Positions 13,801 through 27,300 of a stretch of DNA of 64,000 bases are shown here, piece after piece (position 1 is the stretch's first letter; the number at the start of each line of letters is the position of its first letter). A program made the position numbers and the translations under genes. The stretch is from Istiophorus platypterus (lineage: Eukaryota; Chordata; Actinopteri; Istiophoriformes; Istiophoridae), in contig CM029128.1 in NCBI GenBank assembly GCA_016859345.1, positions 20,654,604-20,718,603 on the forward strand, read 5' to 3'. Below the pieces are notes generated by a model. That model had not been told where the DNA came from. It saw nothing but the letters and a program-made list of their open reading frames with translations, and ran no database searches.

Positions 13801-16800
13801 CTTGTCCCTGCCCTCCCTCTATTAATATCAATCTTCCCAACTCTCCCTCACACCAGCTCCCACTCAGCTTGTCTCAGTGCTCAGTATCATCATCTGTTGT
13901 CTCTTGAATATGATTCAGGTCAGAGACAGAGTCCTCTACCCTTCTGACTGCAACAATTCTCTGCTCTTCCTTTACAGAAAGAGAGAAAGGTTTAGAAGAC
14001 ATCATTAGTTCCAGACAGAGCTGACATCAGTATTGGCTCTGGTATTGAGTGAGAGGAGAAGTGGGAGCAGTATACCTGTATATACGTGTGTGTGTGTGTG
14101 TGTGTGAGACGAAGTGCCTGCGAGCCATGGACCTATTACATGTCCAATGCCTGACTTCACACACACCTTCCTTAATTTCACACTTAGCTACCCAGCAATC
14201 TCCCAGCACTACAGATCATTCAGGTCACCAACACACATGTGTACGTGCACTACACACACCAGGTCTTTTCCAGTGAGTAGTCAACATTCAAGCTAATGTT
14301 GCCTCTATGCTGTGCTACATACCACAAATTATTTTATCATGGTTTGAACTAAACAGAAGATAGAGTAGTAAAGACAGAAGCAAAAGTTCTGAAGGAATAC
14401 TTCAACATATTCACTTTTTGTTCCAAGAGTACAATGAGAAGATCAATGTGAACCCCATGTCTGTGTATCAGGTACAGAGATGATGTCAGTATGTGGTTAG
14501 CTTAACTAGGGCCTAGGTAATAGGCAGGTTATAGACAGCTAGCCTGGACAGAACCAGCTGTTTATTTTTATTCAATACCTACACCTACCAAAACCTTTTA
14601 ATCTCACTCTTTGACACATTGTATATCCTTTGTTTAATCCGTACTCAAACAGAAATGTGAGAACCACTCTTTGTGCTTTAAGGACATGCTCACTATGAGC
14701 ATGTAATATGCTGATACTTAATAGGTATAATGTTTATAATGTTCAGCATCTCAGCATGCTAACATTTGCCAATTAGCACTAATCACAAATCACAGCGGAG
14801 GTTGATGGGAATGTCATTAGTCTTGCAAAAATAAAAATCACTGCAGTAGAGAAAAAATAAAAACTTTGACCTGCTGATGGCACGAGAGGAAAGGTTAGGG
14901 GATCTTTGAAGCGATTATGATTTATCCTCTGGGGACAAAGAATATTTGTCCAGAAAGTCACGACAGTCCACTATTAGTTGAGATATTCGGTCTAGACAAA
15001 AGTGGTGGACCAACTGACCATCCAGTCTACAGACTGATCACCATGGTTCTCTTGCACATTCACGGTGTGGAGTTAAAACCCCTGTTAGCTTATATAAAAC
15101 AGTGAATATCTAATTCAGAATTTCATGCATAGTAACCAGATAAAATACATCATCTAATGTAAAATATTGAAAAGTTTGAAATTGTAAAACTGGAATTTGA
15201 GTCAAGAAACATTTTGCAGAATACCAAGCAATCAGAAGGTGAAGATTTTATTTCATTTAATTAATTGAAGTCAAACTGATTTTATGCAGAAGACGCTTGT
15301 GAATGTTCCTTTATTCATCAAAACTAAAAATCTATTGTTACAGTAGCCAATAAAAGCAGAATAGTCAGTGTGGTTTTGGTCATTTACTAGTGAAACCATG
15401 TAATACACCATCTATAAAACCAGGCTATATTTCCCTGGAACTTTTAAGTTTTTAAAATTAATACAGCCACATTTTGATGAGCATTTTCGGTGTGTAACAG
15501 GTTGTCTATAGTCTTTAGGGACTTATCTCTGTGCAAAAGTTGTTAAAGACAAATTCCTATCATATATTACACTGTTATAGTTTCTGTAATGGCTGCTTGT
15601 TTACTTCTACGAACCTGTATTATTCTGTAGCGTGGAGTGCCTGACACAGTCTGTGAGTACAGATTCTTTTTATGGTCTCTACACGGGCACAGTAGCACCA
15701 AACATGGTAACCTCCTGAGATAACAGGATTTCAAAAATAGATCTGACTAATTCTGTAACAGCTTTCTTGTCGTGCTTTAACTCAGTTTATGGCCACAGAT
15801 TCAGTAGAGTTAGCATTACTTTTAGGCCATCAGAGAATGGGAGTCAAAGTGTAAAATGAGAAGTTTAAATTGATTAAGGAGAGAAAAACACACTACTCTC
15901 TACCTGGGTGTGGGTAGAAGTAGTGACTCTTTAGGGGTGCAAGCTTGTTTTAACAATAGTAAAAAACGTGTGATCATTCCCTAACCGTGATGGAAAAAGA
16001 GCATCAAAGGACATCAAAAATTAGGACTCAGACTTTTTCTGCCTTTGGTCCAGCTCAAACATAAGGTTCTGAGGGCAAATTAGCATTCTGAGGTAAACAG
16101 GCAGGGAGAAGTATTTACTAAATGAACTGGAAGACAGAGGGAAAACAAATTTCTGTTTAATTTGCACTGGATACTTGAGGACATTTACACCCTCCTCTGC
16201 TAAAAATTCAGGAGGTTTGATTCTGCTAGAGACCCTTTGGAGTTTGTTGCCAAACCACCTCGATATTGGGAAAAAGTTGAGGATTGCAGCACTTCCACAT
16301 GATAAATGATTTACCTGATGGTGGTGATTCAGCATTTAACTAACTCACTACTTAAGAGGGTCCGCTCCCCCCACCAGGTCACCAATTTTTCTCACCTGTG
16401 TCCATCTGCCAGACGTAGACGGAGCCATCGGAGCATCCCACCACCAGGTAGTCATCTGCTGGGCGCCACTTGATGACCTGGATGGGGAAGAGGTGTCGTG
16501 ACGCCAGCATGATGCACTTCCTTTCCCTGAGGCTCAGCAGTCCGACAGAGTGGTCGCTGGCCACCGAGCAGACGCAATGCTGCACCCGAGTCTGCAGAGG
16601 AAACATGGCAAGTTACAATGATAATCCAGACTGCAGTAACCTGAGGACACAACGGTGGGTCACAGACAGGTTAGTGAAACACAAGGTAGTTGGGTTTCTA
16701 ATGACATTGTATCTGGATCTAGCATTGAATCCACTTCAAAACTTCAAAACTATGTGTAGCCCAATGTACCACGTAGCAATTAACATTGCTTTAATCATAT

Positions 16801-19800
16801 AAAAACATAAATTCAAGTAACAAATTTTATATTGTAGCTTAATATCTAAGAATTAAAACAAAAAATAAGATCTCAAAAACTCTCTTCACTACCTGAATGG
16901 TTTTTATATTGGTCTAAGACAGTATAAAGGACAGGAAATAAAGTTAAAAAAGAACACAGAAAAAAGGATGAAAAAAAATGATTTGAAAGAATTTTTTTTT
17001 TTAGCCAGAGCTCAACAAGAGCTCAAATTTTCATGTCCTCAACTGTCATGTCTGTGTTATTCACAGAGACTTAAACTTGCCTTATAGATACCTTCACCAC
17101 TAGAGGATGGAACGATGTTTGGACAAGTTAGTTCCTGTTTTGTTTGTATCAAGTATTACATTTTGAATGTAAAAAATACAAAGAAAATGCATTCAACACA
17201 TTGCTTAGAACTCAAGGATATACACAATACATTTTAACTGTTTCTTTACAGGAAAGCACCAAAGAAAGCCTTTAACTGAAGTCTCTCAAGACGGCAAACA
17301 AGTGCTTCCAAATTAAAACTGAAAGTTTCATGAAACCAACTTCTCAATTGATTCTCATCTGAATCTGAACGTGTTTCCATAACTTCCTACCACATTTCCC
17401 TGAGTGGTCTACAGTGATGAGATGTGTTATTCAAAGGAAAAGGAGAAGCTCCAATAGATGCTGCTCCTTCAGAAAGTTGTATTTCTGCGCTTCTTACGAT
17501 GGCAGAGATTCAAAAGCCTTCATTGACTCCACATCCCTTCTAGCAGCAGCTAAAATTTCTGCCTTGAGGAACTTTAAACTACTATAAACTACTAAGACTA
17601 CAACATTTTAAACAGCATTTGCAACGATAATAACTGAGAGACTGAAACTGAATGACAGTGTCAGAGCATGCTCTATTGTCTTTGTAATACTTTTTGTTTT
17701 GATTTTCCAAATGTGAACAGAGAGAAAAAAAATTGTGCCTTCATCAAACCAGGAGTGTGAGAGGTGAGTCATTGTAGACCCACTCCACAACCCAACAGCA
17801 ACAACCTGATTTCAATGGCAACAGCACAGGTCTGATCATTTGATCTTTATATCATTTAAACAACACAGTTCCCTCAATGTCTTCATTTGGTGTGAGAGCC
17901 AAGTGTTTCTGTGTGTGTTTTCGACATTAGTCAACAACACAGTGTCATTGAAGTTATTTCCACAGTAACAATGACATCAACCCCATAACGTTTAAATCTA
18001 ATTTCAGCAAAAAAAACACATCATCACCTTTCAGAACTTTCAACACACATTAGCACAACAGACAACAAACAGAAAACAAACAAAACTAGTCTAAACACAA
18101 AAAGGAAAAAAGAAACTAAAGAGATTATGACATTCTTCTCTCTGTCTCTAATGGGTTGTCTTTGTTAGTGACAGGAGATAGAAAAAGACAGGAAAGTGAA
18201 AAAGAAAGACAGCTAAGAAACCAACACTGAGTTTGTGTCTTACGCTGCAGTTTTCTGGGGGGATGATGAGCTGAGTGATCTCTCCACCGTGGACACAGAA
18301 GATGTGCTTCATTTCTCCGGTGAAAATGTCCCAGACGATGACAGAGAAGTCCACTCCTCCGGACACCAGCGAGCGCTGGTCGTAGCGGGGGGAGATCTGG
18401 TACGGATACAGGACGCAGGTCACCTTGTTGCGGTGACCTCGCAGGGTACGATGGGGGGGCCAGCCTGCAGGACAATGTACATGTCAAGGCCCATGTTTAG
18501 AACCTTGAATCAACATTGGGTTTGCACACAGTTAAAGAAATAGAAGGTCTGTATCCTGGTCAAAGTTGAGTGATAAAATCCTAACACACTGCGGAGCCTC
18601 TTTTCTCTGCCCAGCTCATACTGGTGCTATCAGCCAAAGTGTTGATCGCACTGGACAGCAGCCGCCTTCACTAGCGTTCATTTACAGAGCGGAGAGCAGA
18701 AACAAGTCTGGCCATTTTCCATCAGCATTCTCTATTTTACCTCACAGTTACAGTTATGTCTAGAAAGGGCTCTTTTTACAAATGTGAACCGTCCTGAGAT
18801 CCGGGATCTTTAACAGTTTGGTGGCAGTGCAAGTTTTCAAAAAGCACTGGCTGACTATGTAGAAATCAGATGCTAAATGTTGCTTTTGATTTAATTTTTA
18901 CAGCCTTGTAGAGAAAAAAAAAAGTTTTTTTTAACGATTATAAAGTTTCTATTGTCTCATTCCTGGACATTCCTCCCGTCTCCGTGCCCCCACCTCTCCG
19001 GAGCATGTGCTCCCCCTGCAGCAGCTGAACAATAGCAGTCTGAGTGGCAGGAACCAGGATGATGCTGCCGTCTTCTCTCCCACACACCAGTCGACCCTGG
19101 GAGGGGATGTACACGCTGGCCGTCACCTGAGAAACAACACACACACAACAACAGTACTTTAACTCAATTAGTTAAACTTGAGTGGGCTACAATAAGGGAC
19201 CAACTGTAATAAAACGTTGTGATTATGTTTGACTTGACTGTAATGCCTTTCTCAGTTTTAATCTATAAAATCATAAATGCATAATTGCCATCTTCGAACA
19301 TCTCATTTTTGTTGAGGACTGAAGACACAAGTGTTAAGTTGTCTGGGTTCAAACCTTGATTGGTTCTTCTTTGCCAGGCAGGATGCTGAGCTGGTCGATG
19401 ATCCCGGCAGAGACAGGGGTCAACTTATCAAACGCCTCCTGGAGACTGATGTTGGACGATACCTGCAGCTCTGAAGAGAGAAGCCAGAGAGAATTAAAAA
19501 AATAAAGACTTTTAGTACATAAAGCAACTTAAGACAGAAAAAAAGAGTGAGGTATTGCCTAGAGCAAAAGCCACATATTCATGAGTGGGGCTATTGTTGG
19601 GGTTTTTATCCACTAACTAAATGGGTCACACTGTTTAATACGTGACAGTCTGGGTGCTGTGTCACTTCATCTATACAATTTCAATTGGGGAAACCTAAAG
19701 ATGGGCTGGAAGAAAAATATCTGAATAAAGGACACATACTTCTAATATATCATCACTCCATACTGTATGTGGTCTTTTTTTCATCAATCAATAAAATATT

Positions 19801-21314
19801 GTAAATTGAATAAAAATAATATCTAAGGGAAGTAATGTCTTTTTATGCTGGAGTCATAAAAAGATACATTTGTTCTTTTTCCTGACATTTTTTACTACAT
19901 TAAATGCATGCTACCTAATTCTCGTCCTGTAGAAAACAAAGAACAGAAACTATGTTGACTTTACCCGCCATCGTCACCATCATTACATGTATTGGCCACG
20001 AGATGTCACTAAGCCTCCATGTTTCAAGACCAATGCCCCAAAGAATTTATTTCTCTACCTACGTCATACAATGCTCAGAACCACAACAATTAGTCGTTTG
20101 AAAAAATAAGATGTTAACTTATTCGCAAACAAAATCTCTCTGACCTTCTTTTTTTAAGTTAAAATAATATTGGTATCTTCTTCTTTTCCTTTCGGCTTTT
20201 CCCTTTAGGGGCCGCCACAGCGAATCAGTGTCCTCCATCTAACCCTGTCTTCCGCGTCCTCTTCTCTCACACCAACTACCTTCATGTCCACTTTCACTAC
20301 ATCCATAAACCTCCTCTTTGGTCTTCCTCTAGGCCTCCTGCCTGGCAGTTCAAAACTCAGTATCCTTCTACCAATATATTCACTATCTCTTCTCAGGACA
20401 TGTCCAAACCATCTCAGTCTGGCCTCTCTGACTTTATCTCCAAAACCTCTAACATGTGCTGTCCCTCTGATGTACTCATTCCTGATCCTATCCATCCTGG
20501 TCACTCCCAGAGAGAACCTCAACATCTTCATCTCTGCTACCTCCAGCTCTGCCTCCTGTCTTTTCCTCAGTGGCACTGTCTCTAGACCAAACAGCATCGC
20601 TGGTCTCACCACAGTTTTGTACACCTTTCCTTTCATTTTAGCTGAAACTCTTCTATCACACATCACACCTGACACTCTTGTCCACCCGTTCCAGCCTGCC
20701 TGCACACGCTTCTTCACCTCCTTTCCACACTCTCCATTGCCCTGGACTGTTGACCCTAAGTACTTAAAATCCTCCACCTTCTTTATCTCTTCTCCCTGTA
20801 ACCTCACTCTTCCACTTGGGTCCCTCTCGTTCGCACACATGTACTCTGTCTTGCTGCGGCTAACCTTCATTCCTCTCCTTTCCAGGGCAAATCTCCACCT
20901 CTCAAGCTTCTCCTCCACCTGTTCCCTGCTCTCACTACATATCACAATGTCATCTGCAAACATCATAGTCCATGGAGATTCCTGTCTAACCTCGTCTGTC
21001 AGTCTGTCCATCACCATAGCAAACAAGAAGGGGCTTAGAGCTGATCCCTGATGCAGTCCCACCTCCACCTTGAACTCCTCTGTCACACCTACAGCACACC
21101 TAACCACTGTCTTACAGTCCACATACATGTCCTGCACCACTCTAACATACTTCTCTGTCACTCCAGACTTCCTCATACAGTACCACAGTTCCTCTCTGGG
21201 CACCCTGTCATACGCTTTCTCCAGATCTACAAAGACACAATGCAGCTCCCTCTGACCTTCCCTGTACTTCTCTATCATATATGTTTTATATATGTTTTAT
21301 ATTATTATCTATAG

Positions 21315-21388
<74 letters not shown>

Positions 21389-24300
21389 ATATTTATATAT
21401 TTATTATTTTTTTATTTTTTATTTTTATTTTTTTTTCCCCAGTTAAATGAAAAGTCTTAAGTTTGTTTGTTTTTTTAACCCTTAAATTTTCAGGATTATT
21501 AAGAGGAAATACAGAACACAAGCAGTTTGTTATCATTTTTCCTTTTGCTCTTCTGAAATTTTTGAAGGTGTAATTTAAACTATTTTAGTGTAACTTCTAT
21601 TTAGATCATTGTAAGAGGAAAGATGCATAGCACCAATATAATACCATTCTTGAATAGTAAGTCTGGACTGTGTGTTTGTACAGTTTATCAGAGCCAACAG
21701 CCTGACATCTCTGCGCTAGAGAAACGATCGTGCCTCATTAGTCAAGGTGTCCTTACCGGCTGAGGTGGACAGCGGCTGCAGAGGCGAGGTGTCCGGGATG
21801 CTCCACAGGGACAGTCTGCCTGCCGAGTCTCCCTGGATCAGGAGCTTGTGGAAGGGCTCCCTCCGGCCAAAGAAGAACCGAGTCACAGGAGGACAGATTA
21901 GGAGCTGGAGGATGGCAGCAAAAAAAAAAAAAAAAAAAAACAGCTGTCAATACCTGAAAACCTGAAGCTGTAAATCCATCAGAGCAATCTGATTCTATTC
22001 AGGGATTGAATAGAAGTGCCTTTCCCCTAAAAGACTATTAGACTAAACAGATGGAAAGTAAACAACAACTGGACCTTTGAGACTTTACTAGTTAAGTAGC
22101 TGGTGCCATGTTGCTTCTACAACTCAGTGTCTTATGAAGCTGAAATGTTTGGTCCTGTTTGCCTACAGTTTGTTGTGTAATGTTGTTGACTGTATGAAGA
22201 CAAGTAGAGAACAAAAACCAAACACCTCTGATTCACCTGGACATCCTGTCTCCAGGAGGAGTGGATCAGGTGTCTCCTACACTTACTACTATTGTCAACT
22301 AAAAGGTGAGTTTCCCTTTGCTCGGTTGAGCAGCATAATCTCTATTTTAACATTTTAAAACAGCAAAATGATCAGTCTATTATTTCCCAGAGGTCACTGG
22401 GAAATAATGGGGGAGATGGAAGGTGGGCAGCATAGCTTTTTTTAAACCACAAAAGGGACAACCCACCCAAAAACAGAACTAACTTGTGGTATTCCCAAAC
22501 TTTAAAATTCATTCAGAGATCCTCAAAAAACAACAACAAAAAAAACAGACATGTATGTCTGCTGTGCAGACCAAGGAAAAATAAAGGGGTAAAAACTCAT
22601 GAAAAAAAAAGCTCATGCAAACATGTAGAGTATTGTGGAGTTTTATTCAACTTTAACACATGACAATGAAGTTTAGTAGTTTGGTGTGATTATGGCTCTA
22701 GTATTGAAGTGCACCAGAGAAGAAAAATATGAAACTCCCATGATCTAGCCAGGCAAACGTTCTAAGGGTGATGTCCCTTCTCAAAGCAGAGATGGTGTGA
22801 AACTTTATCTTCAAATGTCTTGCATAGAAAAGGTTTCCTTGTAACCAATTTACAGGACAACATGCAAAAGCCTGGCAGCCTCTTTGTTGATTTTTGTAGG
22901 GAATAGAACTTAATATAACCTCTGCAGCAATAAGACCTTAAAAATGATCCTCTCTGTCGGATAAAACTTCTCATCTGTTGGGCATCATTTAGTTCCTTTT
23001 TCACCGCAGGAACTTAATAAAAAACGTGTAACCATCTTTAAAAGTTCTGTTTTTATCTCATCCCTTCTCCACATCCTTTGAGTCTGACCTTCTGGAACTA
23101 AATTGGGGCCATTGACTTATGATAAAAACTATTACATACAGATCTCAAAGTGGGTCTACTTTTTCGGGTTGCATAATGCTAAAGCCAAAACATTAGCATA
23201 CACATTGGACAGAGATATCTGCCAAAGACAAGAGAAGAGACAAGAGGTTTCCTACAGATCTTGTGAACCATATTCCAAGGAGCTGCTGCTAGGTGGAGAG
23301 CTGTGATGATCCATAACAGTGACAATGATGGACAGGATGAAAGCTAGTGAACAATCAAAGAGGTGGAGAAGTGGGGATTGGCTATCGTGTCCAGAGTGTA
23401 CCAGGATTGTTAGTTCAGCTCATCTGTTCGCTGTGAGTAATCGGGGGGGGGGTGCGAAGTGCCACCAAATGTTGCACACAATCACTCAAAAGCAAGCACA
23501 CATGAACCAAACCACATCTTTGCATAAGATGTGAATACATCAGCAAGTTTTATGTTTTGAACAGATAGAGAGAAAGAGAGAGAATGTCAACAAATGGTGC
23601 CTGAAAAGATTTTTTGTGTTTCTTCTGACTGACCCTGGGAAACAGATGAGCAGGGTTCTCACAGATTCATTTTACTTTTAAACAAACAGTTAACAGTCAT
23701 GTTGTGTATGCTACATCTTTCTCATTTCACATTCACCAAATACTAGACCCTTCTAGCATAATCATCCTGTAAATTGTCAAATCAAAGCTAGTATTTCTGC
23801 AACATTCACTACTGGGCTCCAATCGCTTCTACTTTGCCTTTGATCCCTATTGAGGTACTGTTAATGAAACTTCCTGCAAATGTTTCAAATTAAAAGCCAA
23901 ACAGGAAAAGGAGAGACTCTGTACTTTAGGCTGCTGGAAGACAGCATCTCACCAAAATACAAAAAAACAGCAAAATAAAAGCAACAGGAGATATTTAGTT
24001 AACAGCATTTCTGATGCAATTAGTTCTGTAGAAATATACAGAATATTATCCTAAATTTATCAAGAAAGCAACCAACATCCCGAAATTAAAACAAGGGGAA
24101 AAGAAATCTGGGAGGCTTTAGGCTAAAATATGATATAATATACTTCCTTTTTATTAGCTTGTGTTGAATAAAGGCCTGGATCTCTTTGCAGCTCAGGTGA
24201 ATAAACTATGGCTGGGAATGAAAAAGTCAGCACTATTTAGCTGCAGATAGTTCAGACAGGAGAACCCTGCCCGCCTGGTATCCAAACAGGATGAAAGGAT

Positions 24301-27300
24301 GAAACAAACACAAAAAAAAACACTGAAACACCATGTCCTCTTGTCTTATCTGTATCTGATACTGTATTTAAAAAGAAATATCAAAATACTTTAATACAAT
24401 GATATAATATATACTGAAATTTAAAAGACATTTAAAAATATGAATAACAGAAATTAATCTTATCACAGCAGCAAAGTTCTTTCAACTATTTTGTGTCACA
24501 AAAATATCCGACATTTATCAAAAGAACTTATTTATTTAAAGTTCGCAGAGAAATATAAAAAAATTCTAATCCAAATGTGCCTGGTAAAGAAAGGCAAGCA
24601 ACTGTAATCCAAAATGCCTCAGTATTCCTATATAACTTCCTTCCTATAACCATTTGCTATGCATCTCTGGTTTATCATCATCTCAGAGGCTCAGCAGGTC
24701 ATTAATTTGGATAAAAAGCAGCTTGGGGACTTGCATGCATCTTCATCAGTATGAGGACAGATGAGGAGGGTAATGGTGCTTTTGAAGGAGGCGGATTTTA
24801 TTTTAGTGGGAAGAGAGCATGAAACCAGGTGAACCAGAATGAGTTCAGTCTGTCAGTCAGGCAGGAAGGAAGGGAAACAAAGAGCGGAGCAAACAAAACA
24901 GGAACTTTTCACTGTCATCGACTTAGTGGCTCACACTTCTGTTCCAGTACTGTGTAAATGAGTCTGAAAGCTAAAGTGTAACTTCACATGTACAATTATA
25001 ACACCTGCAATCAACTCTCCTGCATAAATTATCTGCTTTTACTTTTTTCTTTAGGATACTCACATACATTACCCTTTTTATTTTTTCTGCTAATAATGGC
25101 GTTCTGCAAGAGTCCCTATGGCCTGCTGTTAATATACATGTTATACATACTCAGTCGAGCTTTAATGAACCAACATAGTGTATTTACATCATGGTCTTCC
25201 GCAGTGTTTTATAAAAAGGAGGTAACCTGCCTCATGTGAAATAAAGAGAAACTCTGATTATCTCAGAAGAAATGATTGCATTATTTCTATTTTGTTTTTC
25301 CCCTGTGTTCTTTCTTTCGTTTTCTTATGAGTTTTCTTTTTCTCATGGAAAAAATAAATTAAGAACAAAGTAAAAGAGAGGGCCACATCCTAAAAATAGC
25401 ATTATTCTTTTAATTTCTCATTTTTATTATTAGTATTAATAGGATCACATTTCTCTATATACTCTTTATAATTTGGTTCTAGCTAAACATTAAATGTCCT
25501 TCACATTTTAAAATGCTACTTTTATGTATATTAAGATTTTTTCCTCTCTGTATTTAGAGTAGAAAATTACAGCAATAAATGGCTGGAGGTCAAACTTACA
25601 GGTAACAGGGACTGAACACATACTGAATGACCTATATTTATGTATGCCCTACAAATATTGGTATAAATAATAATAATAATAAAAACTGGTGTATTGTTTA
25701 CTATTCAAACATAAAGTCTCAGTATTGGTCAGAGCCCTCGGAGTTCTCAGATAGGCAAACAAAAAAATCATCTTCTGCCTTGACCAGCCACTAGGTTCTC
25801 TTTCACTCTAAATTCAACCATTTGTTTTGTTTTTTGAAATGCACAAAGTTAGTGAGTATGTCATTTTAGAGGATGTCTCCACCTCCCTGTTTATTCCCAC
25901 AGTGCAGGTGAGTGTGAGCCTCTGAGCGGACGTCAGCATTTTCACCACTGTTCTCACAGTTTGCTCATCTCGTCTAGTGCTCGTTTTCTGGCTGAGCTGC
26001 AAAGTTACAGTTCAGAAAAGCTCTCTCCTGCTGTATACCATCTCCAGCAAAAACTATTTGATTATTTGACTATCTTCAGTCTCTTCTTCTCAAAGGTAAA
26101 TTTAGCACTTTGTCCTGACCTTTAACATTTCTCTTCAGCTAACCTCAGCCCTTACACCTGACACTAAACCTTACTAGAAGGACCATAACACTGTTTTTAC
26201 ACACATTTGAAGTTATACTGCTCCTGCTGACCTTTTTCAAAACCATCCATCATTTTGAGATTTGAGATTGATTTCCTTCATTTCAAGCACAAAGGGTGAA
26301 TGGCACAAAATGAGTCACCAAAAATTCTGATAATTTATTCATCCTAATTTATTCATCAGTCAAGGACAGAAATCTTTTTTGTTCTAATTCTCTGTACACG
26401 ATCATCTATGCCATCCTGGTATTTTGTTCCTCGATTGCACTTCATTTCAATTAATAATTCAGTAAAGAGTATTATTGAAGAGGGAAAAAAGATTTAAAAA
26501 CAATCTTCCCAACTGTTGCTGTTAGCTCAGTTGCTTAAAGGAACTTAATTCACAGTTTATCTAGAATTCCTCTTTTGTGAAGCACCTTACACTCCAAAAG
26601 AAGAGGTTAGAGAAAAGTGGATGGCATAAGATAGATGTTGTTTCATCTATTTTGGACTCTCAAGCTCTTCAGTCAAGACAGCTTCTATGGCCCAGCTTTG
26701 GATGTCAAACTTCACCAAAGTTGAACTCAACATCCCCTCTACTGAATTCACTGATTACAGCAATTCATGTGGAATTGATTAACTTTATTGATTTCATTTG
26801 AAATTGCTCTGGTTTTACATCCTTTTGTATTTACATCTTTTTAATACAACAACAACCAACCAATTCCACATTATCTTTCATATAATCTGTCAATGTTTAG
26901 TTGTTGTTTGTCTTCTGGGTTTAATTTTACAAATATCCCATCTGCAGTGGGGATATTCTGCAATTGCTGGATATTCAACTATAATATAAAAAAAGGCAAT
27001 TTGTAGTTATGAGTTAAAAACATGCCAAAGCAGTGGTATGATCCTTTTCAAAAAGTATAATGCTTTGCTTTCTTTTAATAGTCCAGAAAATCTAACTGAG
27101 ACCATTTTGCATACATCGACATGTAAACATTTGACCAGGTTTTGTTTGAGACATAAAATGGTCTTGAGTTTGGAATCACTTTAGTGACTTTAGTTTTTAA
27201 AGATATTTATTAAGAAATATTTTAACCAAAGGCTGGTAAAATAGTAAGGTAGTGAAATGACTGTAACTATGTCCATTTTAGCTTTTGCAGCTCAGCCAAG

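Noticed and set aside
16021..16335. 104-codon minus-strand open frame between wdr7 exons 13 and 14
   Set aside because: No recognisable domain and no frame-compatible acceptor/donor pair stood out; probably a chance frame or decayed repeat.
20284..21051. 255-codon plus-strand open frame
   Set aside because: It is the antisense shadow of the RTE reverse transcriptase on the minus strand.
24988..25239. 83-codon hydrophobic plus-strand frame
   Set aside because: AT-rich DNA gives chance hydrophobic frames; no promoter, splice or homology support.
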